From Hericium rajendrae (taxonomy: Eukaryota > Basidiomycota > Agaricomycetes > Russulales > Hericiaceae): a stretch of 64,000 nucleotides of DNA. Positions 31,397 to 41,725 of the stretch are shown here, piece after piece (position 1 is the first letter of the stretch; each line of letters opens with the position of its first letter). Both the position numbers and the translations under genes were made by a program. The notes under the pieces are model-generated. The model saw only the letters and a list, made by a program, of their open reading frames with translations. It made no database searches and was not told the origin of the DNA. The DNA is taken from the NCBI GenBank assembly GCA_033439255.1, contig CM065883.1, forward strand, positions 1,860,001-1,924,000, written 5' to 3'.

Positions 31397-34300
31397 ATGA
31401 GTCACGAGAGACCACACCACGGAAACCGCAGACGGCACCATCGAGGTAAGAGCGCCGCGCAGTCAGTTTCTCCACCCAGAAGCCGACAGCACACACATCA
31501 TCCAGAGGACTATGATTACCATGACCGGCGGCGGGAATCTTATGAAACGCCCGAGCAGAAGCTGAGAATCGCCATTATCAAGCTGGGAGAGGTGGTGAGT
31601 ATCTTTTGATGGTTGGGGAAAGCTTATTATTGACGAAGAATGGATGCGTAGGATGCTGTCCAGGAACTACCCAGACTTGTTGCTCAGATTCACGAACATC
31701 AACCTCCCAACGTGTCAACAGTGTCCGAAGGATTGCGAATAGGGTAAGCCAGTCCAGGCCACACTTTCAAGGATGTCTCGTTAACGGCCAGAGCAGCGTC
31801 ACTGAGCAACCATACAAAATTCCATACTATGCTGCTCTCCTTCGAATTCTTTACGACCCACCACCATCGTCGGATGAAGCGAACGGGTCCGGTGATGCAG
31901 AGCAACCATCTCTAGGTAGACAAGTATTAGATGATTTCTGGAAAGGCTTCCAAAGCTACCTCGACAAGCTAGCGTGGCGAGAGGCCAGGCTCTGCGTGAG
32001 TGATAGTTTTTTGCATTTGAACGCTCTGTGCTCATTTATCCTACACAGATACACTTTTTCGCGCATCTCACTGTGGCAAAAGTGATCACAGCCTCCTCTA
32101 TGCTCTCGCTGCTGCAGTCATTTACAGCTGTGCTCGACGAATTCGGTGTCTCGCATGGACGCGCTAAGAGGGCTGCTCTCTGTGCTGCTGAGGGTCTTAT
32201 GAGGGTGCGCTTCTTTTTGATTGCGTCTATAATCTGGACTGACAGTGAACAGGCGGGTGAAGCCCTGAAGGAGTACTCTGCCGCCTCCGTGATTGAGATG
32301 ATCACAGGTCTTCAGACGTACAACGAATCCATTTCCAGCGCTAAGTGGCTTGTTCAGCCTCTCGTCAGGCTACACTCGAAAGAAGTCACGGCTGAGCATG
32401 CCAATGAGGTAATTCAAGCGTTCTTGCTGTCTTTGATTTCGCTCACTCTACTCTATATACTCCCAGTACTTGGAATCTGCTGTGTCGGCTTTGAAGACTC
32501 TTGATGCTGCAGATTTCTCAGAGATTGCATCTATCTATCCTCAACCGTATCTGGACAATCCGGCTCTGGCAACACCATTCGACCTGCCTTCCGTTCTTGT
32601 CCCGCCAGAGGTGATCGAGTTGGACGGCCTTGCGACGGATTCAGGCGAGGATGCGCTCGTGAAGAAGGAAGAGTGGCCAGAGTACCATCTTCGCTTGTTC
32701 GACAACGATGTGAGAACATTGCCACTGGTGGCGTTATGATACTGACAGCACATCCGGCTTTTAGGTCACCCCGGACCCTGCGACGCCTGCTGGATACGCC
32801 ATTCGCTCCGACCTCCTCGACATCATCGAGATTTTTGAGATCAACAGAAAGGAATGCGCAAGACTGCTTATTGAGTATCCCAAGTGGACGATACCCGGGA
32901 CATTCAGGCCAGCGCCGCAGTCCCCTGAGGACGTCCCAGGGCGCGTCCCCATTCCTGGAAAAGACTGGCAACTTGAGAGTACAGTCTTCGAGGTGCGCAT
33001 GTGTCTAGCATTCAGCCATCGCCGGTTTGTCTGACACAAAACGTAGGCGATTGTGGGCGCACAACTGTTCCTGGCAGATCCGCCGCAGAAGTCTATCTAC
33101 TACATCGCGCTGATCACCGAGCTGTGCAAGCTGACGCCAGGGACGGTCGGGCCTGCTGTGGGGAAGTCCATCAGGAAGCTCTACACTTACCTGGGTGAGG
33201 GCCTCGACACTGAGCTCGCCCGTAGGTTTGCGGAGTGGTTCGCAATCCACATGAGTAACTTTGGTTTCCAATGGGTTTGGAAAGAATGGTGCGTCGGTGT
33301 TTCCGAACAACGTGCTTGGCGGGCGCTGATTATTTGCTACAGGATTGGAGACCTCTCACTCCCTGTGCAACATCCAAAACGCGTATTCATTCGTCGGGCG
33401 TTGGATTTGGAGATTCGTCTATCGTATTATGACCGCATCTTGAAAACCCTCCCCGAGCCGTTCCAGGACCCCGCAGCGGGGGCGATGGCAGACCAGGCAC
33501 CCGGCCCAGAATACGACTACGATGATCCTGGTGAGCATGCTCCGTAACTGTTTTCCCGACTCCCCATGACCTCTCGCAGCGGCCCCGCATCACGACGCCG
33601 CGCAGAGCGTCCTGAACCAGCTACGCGGGCGCGCGAAATCCGAAGAGATCGTTGCGCTGCTCGATTCACTGAAGAACACGCTCGTGGAGACCACGGAGGG
33701 CGAGATCAACGTCGACGGCGTGCTGCGCTCGATCGCAGTGCAGTCGCTGCTGCACATCGGCGCGCGCTCGTTCTCGCATTTCCTCAATGCAATCGAGCGC
33801 TACATCGCGCTGCTGCGCAGCCTCACGGCGGGCAGCGCGGACGCGCGCGCGGATATCCTGGACATCATCGCGACGTTCTGGCGGCGCAACCGCCAGATGG
33901 TCGCGATCGTGTTCGACAAATTCATGCAGTACCAGATCGTGGACCCCACAGATGTTGTGGGCTGGGTATTTGCGCACCGCGAGAATGGGCTCGACTGGGA
34001 TGTGTTGAAGGCGGCGGTGGATAAGGCGAATGGGCGTGTGGTGGTGACACGGAAGAGGGTCGCGGCGCTGCGGAAGGAGGAAGATGACACGAGGGCACGT
34101 GCGAAGGCCGGTGATGCAGACACGGCTGCGATGGAGGTCGATGCGGAGACGAAGCAAGGTGTGTGGATCTCTTTCCCGGGAGCCAGTTGAATTGACTGAT
34201 TGCTGGCACTCGTAGACGATGCACCTGCCGTCGATTCGCCCGCGCTTGTCACCGCCCTCAAGGCATTCGCGTCGCTCACGCGTGAGCAAAAGGCAACGCT

Positions 34301-34657
34301 GGCGAAGGTGCTGGAGGGCTTCGTCGGCGTGCTTCACCCCGACGCGTCCTCGCCCGACTTTGCGCTCTGCCGCGAAGTCATCTCAGAAAAAGTGTGGGCG
34401 GAGCACGCATCCTGGAACGACGAGCAGTGGAAGATATGGCATACCTGGTGTTGGTACAAGCACTTCTGCCAGGCGGTAAGTCCTACTGCACGTTTCGAAT
34501 CGTTTCGCGCTGATTTGCCGCTCTCCAGTATTCGCCGTACTTGCGCAATTACTCCACTACGCTGTCTGTGGTGTCGCTTGCGAAGATCGAATCGGCCGAT
34601 GACGAGGTTGCCGTGCTGATGAAGCGCATCTGGAATTCGGGGACTGGGCAGGAATGA
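31397..34657 (+). CDS. Nuclear cap-binding complex large subunit CBP80 (NCBP1)
   Basis: Twelve exons, all in phase: 31397-31594, 31652-31743, 31797-31995, 32049-32204, 32253-32408, 32467-32709, 32765-32992, 33047-33288, 33343-33530, 33580-34158, 34216-34475 and 34529-34657; ~870 aa. The N-terminus is His/Arg-rich. An MIF4G repeat follows (VTEQPYKIPYYAALLRIL, FFAHLTVAKVITASSM), then two more helical repeats with GVSHGRAKRAALCAAEGLM, FGFQWVWKEWIGDLSLP (highly conserved in CBP80) and SFSHFLNAIERYIALLRSL, and VVGWVFAHRENGLDW. CBP80 and CBP20 bind the m7G cap and couple it to splicing, export and decay. No frame break is visible. Only the cap-binding partner subunit is missing from the window. Confidence 0.94.
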
Positions 34658-35165
34658 TCCGCGTTACGTCTGAACTGTGAATATGTTTAATGTTTCTTTA
34701 TTTTCTTGATGTGTAGATCTCAGTATGCGTCCTTCAGGTTTGTCCGTGCTTATTACTGTGTGTACATACCTTCTTGTAAACGATTTAGGAATATTCTGTC
34801 TGCAGCATCAGTCCGTCGCCTCGAAGACCGTCATTGTCAGATTCGTGCGGACCAGCTTTACGTTCTCCCTACGGCTATTTAACATGCGGAAAATGACGTT
34901 TCATGGGCATGCGGCATCATGACATACACCAGCAGTCGGAAATGATCGTAGGTCGATGCTAAACTATAAAGTCTGTGCAGCGCCCTACGCTGCTACTCCA
35001 GCGCCGATTCTTAGCCCCCCAGATCTTCAGGCTTGAAGTCAAACTTCAAGTTTCAGGCCTTGCACCACAAGACTGTCAATTCTCAGCTAGAACCTGTCTC
35101 CTTAAAGCAACGGGACCGGTTTGCAATTTGTCTGTATCTCTGAAGCAGCACACATGCAGTAAGAC
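34658..35165. other. Intergenic, nothing recognised
   Basis: About 510 bp, AT-richer than the flanking genes. Probably the CBP80 3'UTR and the FunK1 promoter. Confidence 0.5.
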
Positions 35166-37403
35166 ATGCAGACACAACCAGACAGCAGTGACGGCCCGAC
35201 CAGTAACCCGTTCTCATCAAATTATCGTGTCACAGATGATGCACAGCGGAATATAATGAAGTTCATGCAGAGAAATTTCGTGGGTCCCATGGAGCCACGA
35301 CTTTTCCTTGATCACTTCCTTCCGCACCCTTCATCTCCCACTGCACCTGCTTTTTCGCTCAATCTTGCCCCAGTTCAGAATGTCAAGAAGGAGATAGATA
35401 TGTATGATCCCTTTGTACGTGTCAACAGGCATCCGGATTGTATGCACAAAGCGACTGACTGTCTGCAATAGATTGGATTGTTGGGAAGTATCGCCCCCGA
35501 CCTCGAGTTCGTCAATACTTCCACTACGCCTGACGATGCGTGCGTGCCCATCGAGGGCGCGCATGGCTTGGCACCGGATGTCAGTGTTTACTGCCGAAAA
35601 TCCAGGCGCCCCAGAACGAAAGTGACAGACTTCTCTGCCATGGAAATCATCATCGAATTCAAATTCGATGTCAATCTTGACGCATTTAATGACCTCTGGC
35701 GTTGTGAATCATCGGATGAAGGCGATTTCGAGCGTCACACCGAAGACGCACGGGACACTAGAGGTCAGATCATCGCGTACGCGTCTGCGCAGATGGAGAC
35801 TCAGCTCCGTGTCTTCTGCTTCACTGTGTTCATCTGTGCAAACCGAGCAAGGTTGATTCGCTGGGACCGTGCCGGTGCTATCGTCACAGAATCATTTGAC
35901 TATGTTCTCGACCCTGAGCCGTTAGTCGAATTCTTCTGGAGATACAACTATATGTCTCCCTTCGACCGTGGCGTTGATATTTCCCTTCGATTCTGTGCGG
36001 ATGCTTCGCTAGCACAGATTGCCCGTGACCGTCTAGGTCTTCCTGATGGAGCATCCATCTACGAGTTCTGCATTCCCGACGACAAACTTGGTCTCTCTGG
36101 CGATTTCGATGAGCGAAACAAATATTACCGCTCCATTGGCACAGCTGCTCCACGATACCTCGCTGCCTTACCCCCGTACCGGGGATTCACGCCAGTTTCT
36201 CGTCGGGGCCAGTCGTTCCGCATCTTCGAGCACACAACAGACCGCGTGCTTTGGTTGAAGAACAGCTGGCGGACTGATCGTGACACTCTCGAGAAGGAAG
36301 GGCGCGTCTACGAGGTGCTGCAGCAGAACAACGTTCCATATCTGCCCGTCTTCATACAAGCTGGCGACGTGATGCATCGGCGGACCCGGACCACAGATTA
36401 TATCCTGAGCTTTAGTGGTGATGAGGAAGCATGGCTGCATCTACGAGCGCGTTGCTATTACAGATTGCTGTTGGCCACGGTAGGAAAGAACTTATCGAAC
36501 TTCGAGTCGAGCCACCAGCTCGTGACGGTCATTTGGGATGCCATCGAAGGTCAGAAATGCCTTCATGATATCACACATATTGCTGACTTCATTCTCAGCC
36601 CATCAGAAGGCATTCGACGCCGGTTATTTGCATTGTGATATTAGTCCTGGCAACATCCTTATCGGACCAGATGGTCGTGGCCTCCTCATTGATTGGGAGT
36701 ATGCCATAGCGAAAGACCTTCTGATTGCCGTCGGCGAGGCTGGGGAGCGAAGGGTTAGTGTTCTCATTAATCGTACGCGCTTTCCATTGCCGCTGCTCAC
36801 TGATTCCATTCGCAGGGAACCCGACAAACCATGTCTGTAGCCCTGATCAACCAACTAACGGAGATCCATCAGCTACAGGACGACCTCGAATCCTTTCTAC
36901 ACGTCCTCATGTGGATATCATTGCGCTACACACCGAGCAATCTGACTCCTGACGTGTTGGCTCGCTGGATGACGGAAATATTCGACCGTCTTCGCCCCAT
37001 GGGTAACGGCCAACATCACCGTGGACCACCTGCGAAACACACCTGGTTCGTATGCCACGGATACGTAGCTCCCATGGGCCGCGTGGAGTTCACAGGGCGG
37101 CCGGTTCTGAACATGCTCTACAACGACTTGCTCGACCAGTTTGCGCTCCGTTATGAGCGTGATCTTAACTACTGGGAGGGCGCGGGCACAGAGTCTGAAT
37201 TTGCCAGGCCGGAGACGGCGCGGCTGCTGCCTTGCGACAAGGGCCTACGCCCTTGTCCAGCGTTGTTGCGGACGTCAGATTGGATGCTGGAGTTCGGAAG
37301 GGAGTGTCTGCAACGTCGAGAAGAGTGGCCTTTGGATGATCGCGCCGAGCTGCAGCCGATGCCCTCAACTATCAGGAGAAGGGTGAAGCGGGAATCGGAG
37401 TGA
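35166..37403 (+). CDS. FunK1-type fungal protein kinase
   Basis: Exons 35166-35414, 35472-36549, 36599-36753 and 36816-37403, in phase; 689 aa. The N-terminal ~330 residues match the FunK1 layout, with a nuclease-like patch of acidic/aromatic motifs (FSAMEIIIEFKF, GQIIAYASAQMETQ, VFICANRARLIRWDR). The kinase part follows: Lys in RVLWLKNSWR, Glu in EKEGRVYEVL, catalytic loop LHCDISPGNILI, and LLIDWEYA where most kinases have DFG. The catalytic Asp and Asn are kept, the HRD Arg is Cys and the DFG is DWE. FunK1 kinases are strongly expanded in mushroom-forming fungi and linked to multicellular development, but substrates are unknown. Neighbours give no functional hint. Confidence 0.9.
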
Positions 37404-37946
37404 TGGAGCGCTGAATGTCATGGCATATATGCAGGATTGACTTACCAAGGTGTACCAGTTGAGAGTTTAATACATCTTGATTGTGATATATCGTCCTGGA
37501 TCGTCCGCGATCAAGAATGTAGTGCACGAGCGCTATGGTACTGTATACGCCTGAGCTGCTCGACTCACCTGACAAGCCCGAGCGACTGATCATCGAACAT
37601 CAAAAGGCCATAGACTCATTGCATACCTCGCTCCATATGAACACCGTGCTGCTCCGCAGGGCGAGAGATCTGTCAAATAAGTAATGTTTATTTAAAGATT
37701 GCCCGGCAGCAGTAATTTAATAGGCCATCTCGCCTCTTGAACTCGTCACAACCTTTCCGCCTCTGGACTAGACGTTTTCCGCGCAAGCTCAACCGCTGCC
37801 GCTCCTTACCATTCGCCTTTCCATGATCACAATCCGATCGCGATCACAGCCAGCACACGCTCATCCGGCCCGTATAAAAAAAGCACGCCAAATCCACGCA
37901 CGTTGTATCATACACACCATCCATACCGTACATGCCTGGCACCCAC
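37404..37946. other. Convergent gap, no gene seen
   Basis: About 540 bp between the stops of the FunK1 and SH3 genes, with no supported frame. Confidence 0.5.
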
Positions 37947-39101
37947 TCACAACAGCCGGACATACGACCCCGGAAACAGCCCCTTCCGGCCATCCTCGAG
38001 CTCGCCATTCCACCTACACGCACAGATCAGCACCTCACACCGCGCCAAAGAAACAGGAAGCGCACCAGTCCTCGGACGTGCGGTCCAGCACGCGCACGCG
38101 CTGGTTGGCCTGCAGCTCGAGGTCGCCCGCCTCCTATACGCGCACCACCATCAGCACTTGACCACACACTACACCAGAGAAACACGCACGTCGCTCCTAT
38201 AATCATACAGCGCCTCCGCCCACTCGCCCTCCTCCTCCTTGTGCTGCGCCGGCATCGGCGGCGGCGGCGGAGCAGGCGGCGGGGGCGGCGCGCCGTCGTC
38301 GTCGCCGCTCGACCCGGTATGGTGCGCGCGCGCGGGCGGCGGCGCGAAGCCGTACTGCTTGCGGCCGAACGCGGGCGCCGGGGGCGGCGCGATGCTCGGG
38401 GGCGGCGCGCTCTTGTTTGTGGTGCCGTGCCGCAGGGAGGAGTAGAGGCCCTTCGCGGAGGACGTGTCGACGTCCGAGCCAAATTTCTGTGGGCGGGGGT
38501 GAGCAGGTCGGGGTTAGAGAGGTGCGAGAAAGACGAGACGTGTGCTGCGGATAGAAGGGGGGAGAGAAGGAAGAGAGGTGAGACACGCACGCGCTGCTGG
38601 GTGAGCCCGCTCGCGGAGGGTGTGCGGGCGTGGTAGGGGCTTGAGCCGGCGGGCGCGCCCGAGCTGGAGAAGGCGGAGGCCGCCGCGGCGACGCGGCCTG
38701 TGGCGTGTGCGGGCACGCGGTCGGCGCTCTCATCCGCGCTCTGCGGTATCGTCAGGAGATATGTAGTGCGTTGTCTAAGGCAGAAGGCATACGCTTGCTT
38801 GGCTCGCGAAACTGGGCCTGGACTGCGCGGGCGGCGCGGGCTTGGGTGCGGGCGGCGGGTGGGCGGAGAAGGCGCGCTGGGCGGCGGAGGCGGCGGAGTG
38901 GATTGGGCTCGGGTGCGAGTTGGGCTGGGCGTTGTTCTTGGATGCGAGACGGCTCAAGAGGTCGGGGCGGGAGGTGAAGTATCTGCGGCGATTCGGGCGG
39001 TCAGCACGGTTTACATCCACAGTTTCCAGGAACAGACTGAACTCGTCGAGGAGGGAGAAGAAAGCATCTTTCTCCTGCGGCGGGAGGTTGGAAAACGCCA
39101 T
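37947..39101 (-). CDS. C-terminal SH3-domain protein with Pro-rich linker
   Basis: Minus-strand exons 39101-39043, 38982-38793, 38740-38591, 38486-38190, 38133-38066 and 38013-37947, in phase; 276 aa. It starts MAFSNLPPQEKDAFFSLLDE (a short helical segment), then a disordered Ala/Pro/Ser region (residues ~50-210) with a run of 5-6 prolines in PPPPPAPPPPPMPAQ. The C-terminal SH3 domain spans ~212-276 and two introns: ALYDYRSDEAGDLELQANQR, VRVLDRTSEDWW and GRKGLFPGSYVRLL. The ALYDY, WW and GLFPxxYV motifs are complete. The layout of polyproline and C-terminal SH3 resembles fungal actin/endocytosis adaptors (Lsb1/Pin3, Csh3), but orthology is an inference. The shadow frames over this gene are caused by its GC-rich composition. 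Confidence 0.85.
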
Positions 39102-39711
39102 TCTGGATATGCTGGTACGGAGTGAAGGTGAGATGCAGTGACGGCGCTTCCCGACGACGATGTCCGACCTTGTCCGACTCATGAGGCTGCGGAGGCCACC
39201 AGATTAGATAAGATCAGATCGAGATCTGTGTCCGCCTTCCAACTTTGTGGCGGCGTGCCTGGCGCCGGCATCCTTTCTTCCAGGACTTCGATGTCCACCG
39301 CAGAATTCACACAACGTCGTGATTCGATCGTATGAACCAGAACTCAGCCTGAGAACTCAAGCTGCACACCCTCCCACAGCATGTGGGCTCTACATCAACG
39401 GTATAGCCCCGGTAGCAATGGCCAGTATGAACAAGGACATCTAGGCTCCCCACACCCGTTTCACATGCTGTCAGGTTCTGATCACCAGAAGAGCGCACAA
39501 AGCAGCCCTCCGTTGCTTCCTTCCTCAGAAGCAGACGAGTTATTGGCGGCGGAACTCCCCCGCGTCAAAAATGGCTCGCCATCCCTTCCGGAGACAGTGC
39601 GTCACCGCCCGTCGCAATCGGTCGCACGCAAATTGACAGCATGCGTGCGCCGCGGGGCGTGTTGCAGCGCTATGCCCGAGGACCGCGTGGCTATTTTTAC
39701 CCGGCGGGGCA

Positions 39712-39718
39712 TATAAAG
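39712..39718 (+). promoter_or_regulatory. Orphan TATA box (TATAAAG)
   Basis: TATAAAG in a GC-rich surrounding, with no recognised gene within 1.5 kb downstream on this strand. It could start an unannotated transcript or be a chance match. Confidence 0.3.
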
Positions 39719-41040
39719 GGCTGCAAGGGCCGCTAGGTTTTGCTTCAGACCCTGACCTTGACAGCGTGGTGCTCTGCCCTCGTCGACACTTGTTTCGTCC
39801 TGCGTTGTCTGGGCTTCCTGGTATCTAGGTGGACGCTGGGCCAGACTAGCATCTAGAGGGGGGCTCCCTGGAGTCGCGGTATCTCAAGAATATCAAGATG
39901 TCGTGGCAGGTTGGGGACGACTGGTCGACAGCGTGGTGCCCTGCCCTGATGTGACGTGCATGATTCGCGATGACTTGATGCTGATTTTTATCCCGGATTA
40001 TTTGCATCGCAGGCGCAGTCGTCCCGACCGCTGTCAAGAGCCCTAGATCGATTGCTCCAGCAAACAGAGCGGGCGAGGCAACGGGTATTCACCGGGATAC
40101 GACTCCACTGATCATGGAGCAGGGACGGGTGGCTCGGCCACCCGCAATCATTTATAAAGACAGATATCGTTGTCCTGCCTTTGCATGCAGTTGATCCCCA
40201 GAAAGGTATGTCCATTTCCTCTGCGAAGACGAGATAGGGACTTCAGGACGTGGCCGGATGTGTTCCGGCTTCGGGCGGTAGCGCAAGTCCAAGTTGTAGG
40301 ATCATCGGAGCAGCGCTTCCACTGTGAAGCCGCGTCCTACCGTGCGGGCACGATGCGATATCCGCGTCAAGAACCAGGTGCACCTGTTCCAAAACAAAGT
40401 CAATGATGTGCACTTCGGCTCACAGAAAAGTACGCGGATGGCCCTTGATCCGCGGCAAGGTCCGCGGTCATTACACAGAACGACTGTCTTCTCTGCGAGG
40501 TCAGCAACGGAGACTAGGTCCGCGGTGGGCTTGGTATGGACAAAAGCCATCATGCCTCGTCGAACAGCGCTTCGTCTTCGCACACACGGCTCTGCAAAGA
40601 CGGCTACGATGCGAGTTCTGCGTTATTGAGTAAGCGTCCCATCTGACCTCCCAAGACAAATCATGTCCGAACTTGGGCCTTGGCGGATCCTTACGTCGGT
40701 GAGTTGACTCGTCATGTTGTGACGCAGGGCACCTCTTAGCTTTGTCTCGTCTGTCAGCGGTCCCGGGCATGGCTGATGGCATCTCATGAGCAGATTTGGT
40801 TGGTGTCACACTCATGCGGGGGTATAATGAGCTCGGATTTCCGAGGCAGCGTAAGTACGCCATCCGGCGGCGCATTTTGTCTGGGCCTGTCGTCAAGTTG
40901 GATCATACTTTTTAGGAGTGTCCGCTGCTCACCTTGCACATAAGTTGAGCCGTGCACTGGGTGCGCACGCCGGACTGGACACGACATCACACGGGTGAGC
41001 GATCCATCTCGGGAATGGATGAATTGAATGAGCACGGAGC

Positions 41041-41125
41041 GCAGTGGCGGTGCGCAGCGACGGAATAATTATCATGATATTCGGGTAAAAGCATGTTATG
41101 GGGCAGCCGGGACCATGATATGATG
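41041..41125. repeat. Degenerate dispersed repeat, copy A
   Basis: This stretch aligns with 57251-57332. Both share TGGCGGTGCGCAGCG, then ATCATGATAT, then a CATG...GGCAGC block, with roughly three quarters of positions matching by eye. A possible right edge near 41325 (ATTCAGATGCCG) resembles 57361-57375, so copy A may carry ~150 bp of internal sequence that copy B lacks. The type of element is unknown. Confidence 0.45.
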
Positions 41126-41396
41126 TCTAGATCGCGATTCTTTTGTTGCACGCGGCACATTAATATGCGAAATGACTGCTGTGTGGAATTGGGATTTGAT
41201 ACTGAGAGCGGAGATATGTAATTGAGCAGCGGAGGAGAAGCGGGAAGCACGGGCAGCAGGGGTGGCTGAAAAGAGGCAGTGGAGGAGTTGGTGTATCTCC
41301 ATCGATCATGCTGTAATAAACATTCAGATGCCGCGTTCCTCGTTCCTTATAGAAAACCGGGAAACCCTTGTAGCTTCAGACTCAGAGCTGAACGAG

Positions 41397-41404
41397 TATA
41401 TAAG
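41397..41404 (+). promoter_or_regulatory. TATA box (TATATAAG) of the SSXT-like gene
   Basis: A clear TATATAAG 329 bp before ATG 41726. Expected transcription start is ~41430, just after another ATG at 41420 that is in the same open frame. This favours 41726 as the main start. Confidence 0.55.
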
Positions 41405-41725
41405 ACGGGCGCGCGAGAGATGAGCATTGTGGGAGACAATGGGGAACGCGGGGGCCGCGGGATTGGACGGAGGGCGAAAAGTCACACGGCGTCGTTACAC
41501 TTGGCCAATTTTCGCAGGGAGCGGACCACGCTTGTTTATCGTCGCCCTGCTGCGTTGATTCCCAGATACTTTGCGTATTCCGCCCGGCCTTTCTGCACAC
41601 CAGCCCATCTACGCCATCTTCTCCGGGTAGTTCCATCCCGAGCGCCGCCCGCCCCGCTGGCAACGACGCTGCCCCTGTTTCAACGCCCCGCGCCCCCAAC
41701 CGTCTCCGCGGGCTCATCCTCGCCC

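Larger units (their letters stand above)
39102..41396. other. 2.3 kb gap with two TATA boxes and a short direct repeat
   Basis: No recognised gene. There are TATA boxes at 39712 and 40153, a 21-bp direct repeat (39760-39780 and 39927-39947, one mismatch), and a degenerate repeat copy at 41041-41125. A possible tiny two-exon frame (ATG 40185, donor GTATGT at 40206) is discussed under findings. Transcription without a large product is possible. Confidence 0.5.

Noticed and set aside
38027-38733. Long minus and plus frames over the SH3 gene
   Set aside because: They are unspliced GC-rich shadows; the spliced model yields a complete SH3 domain.
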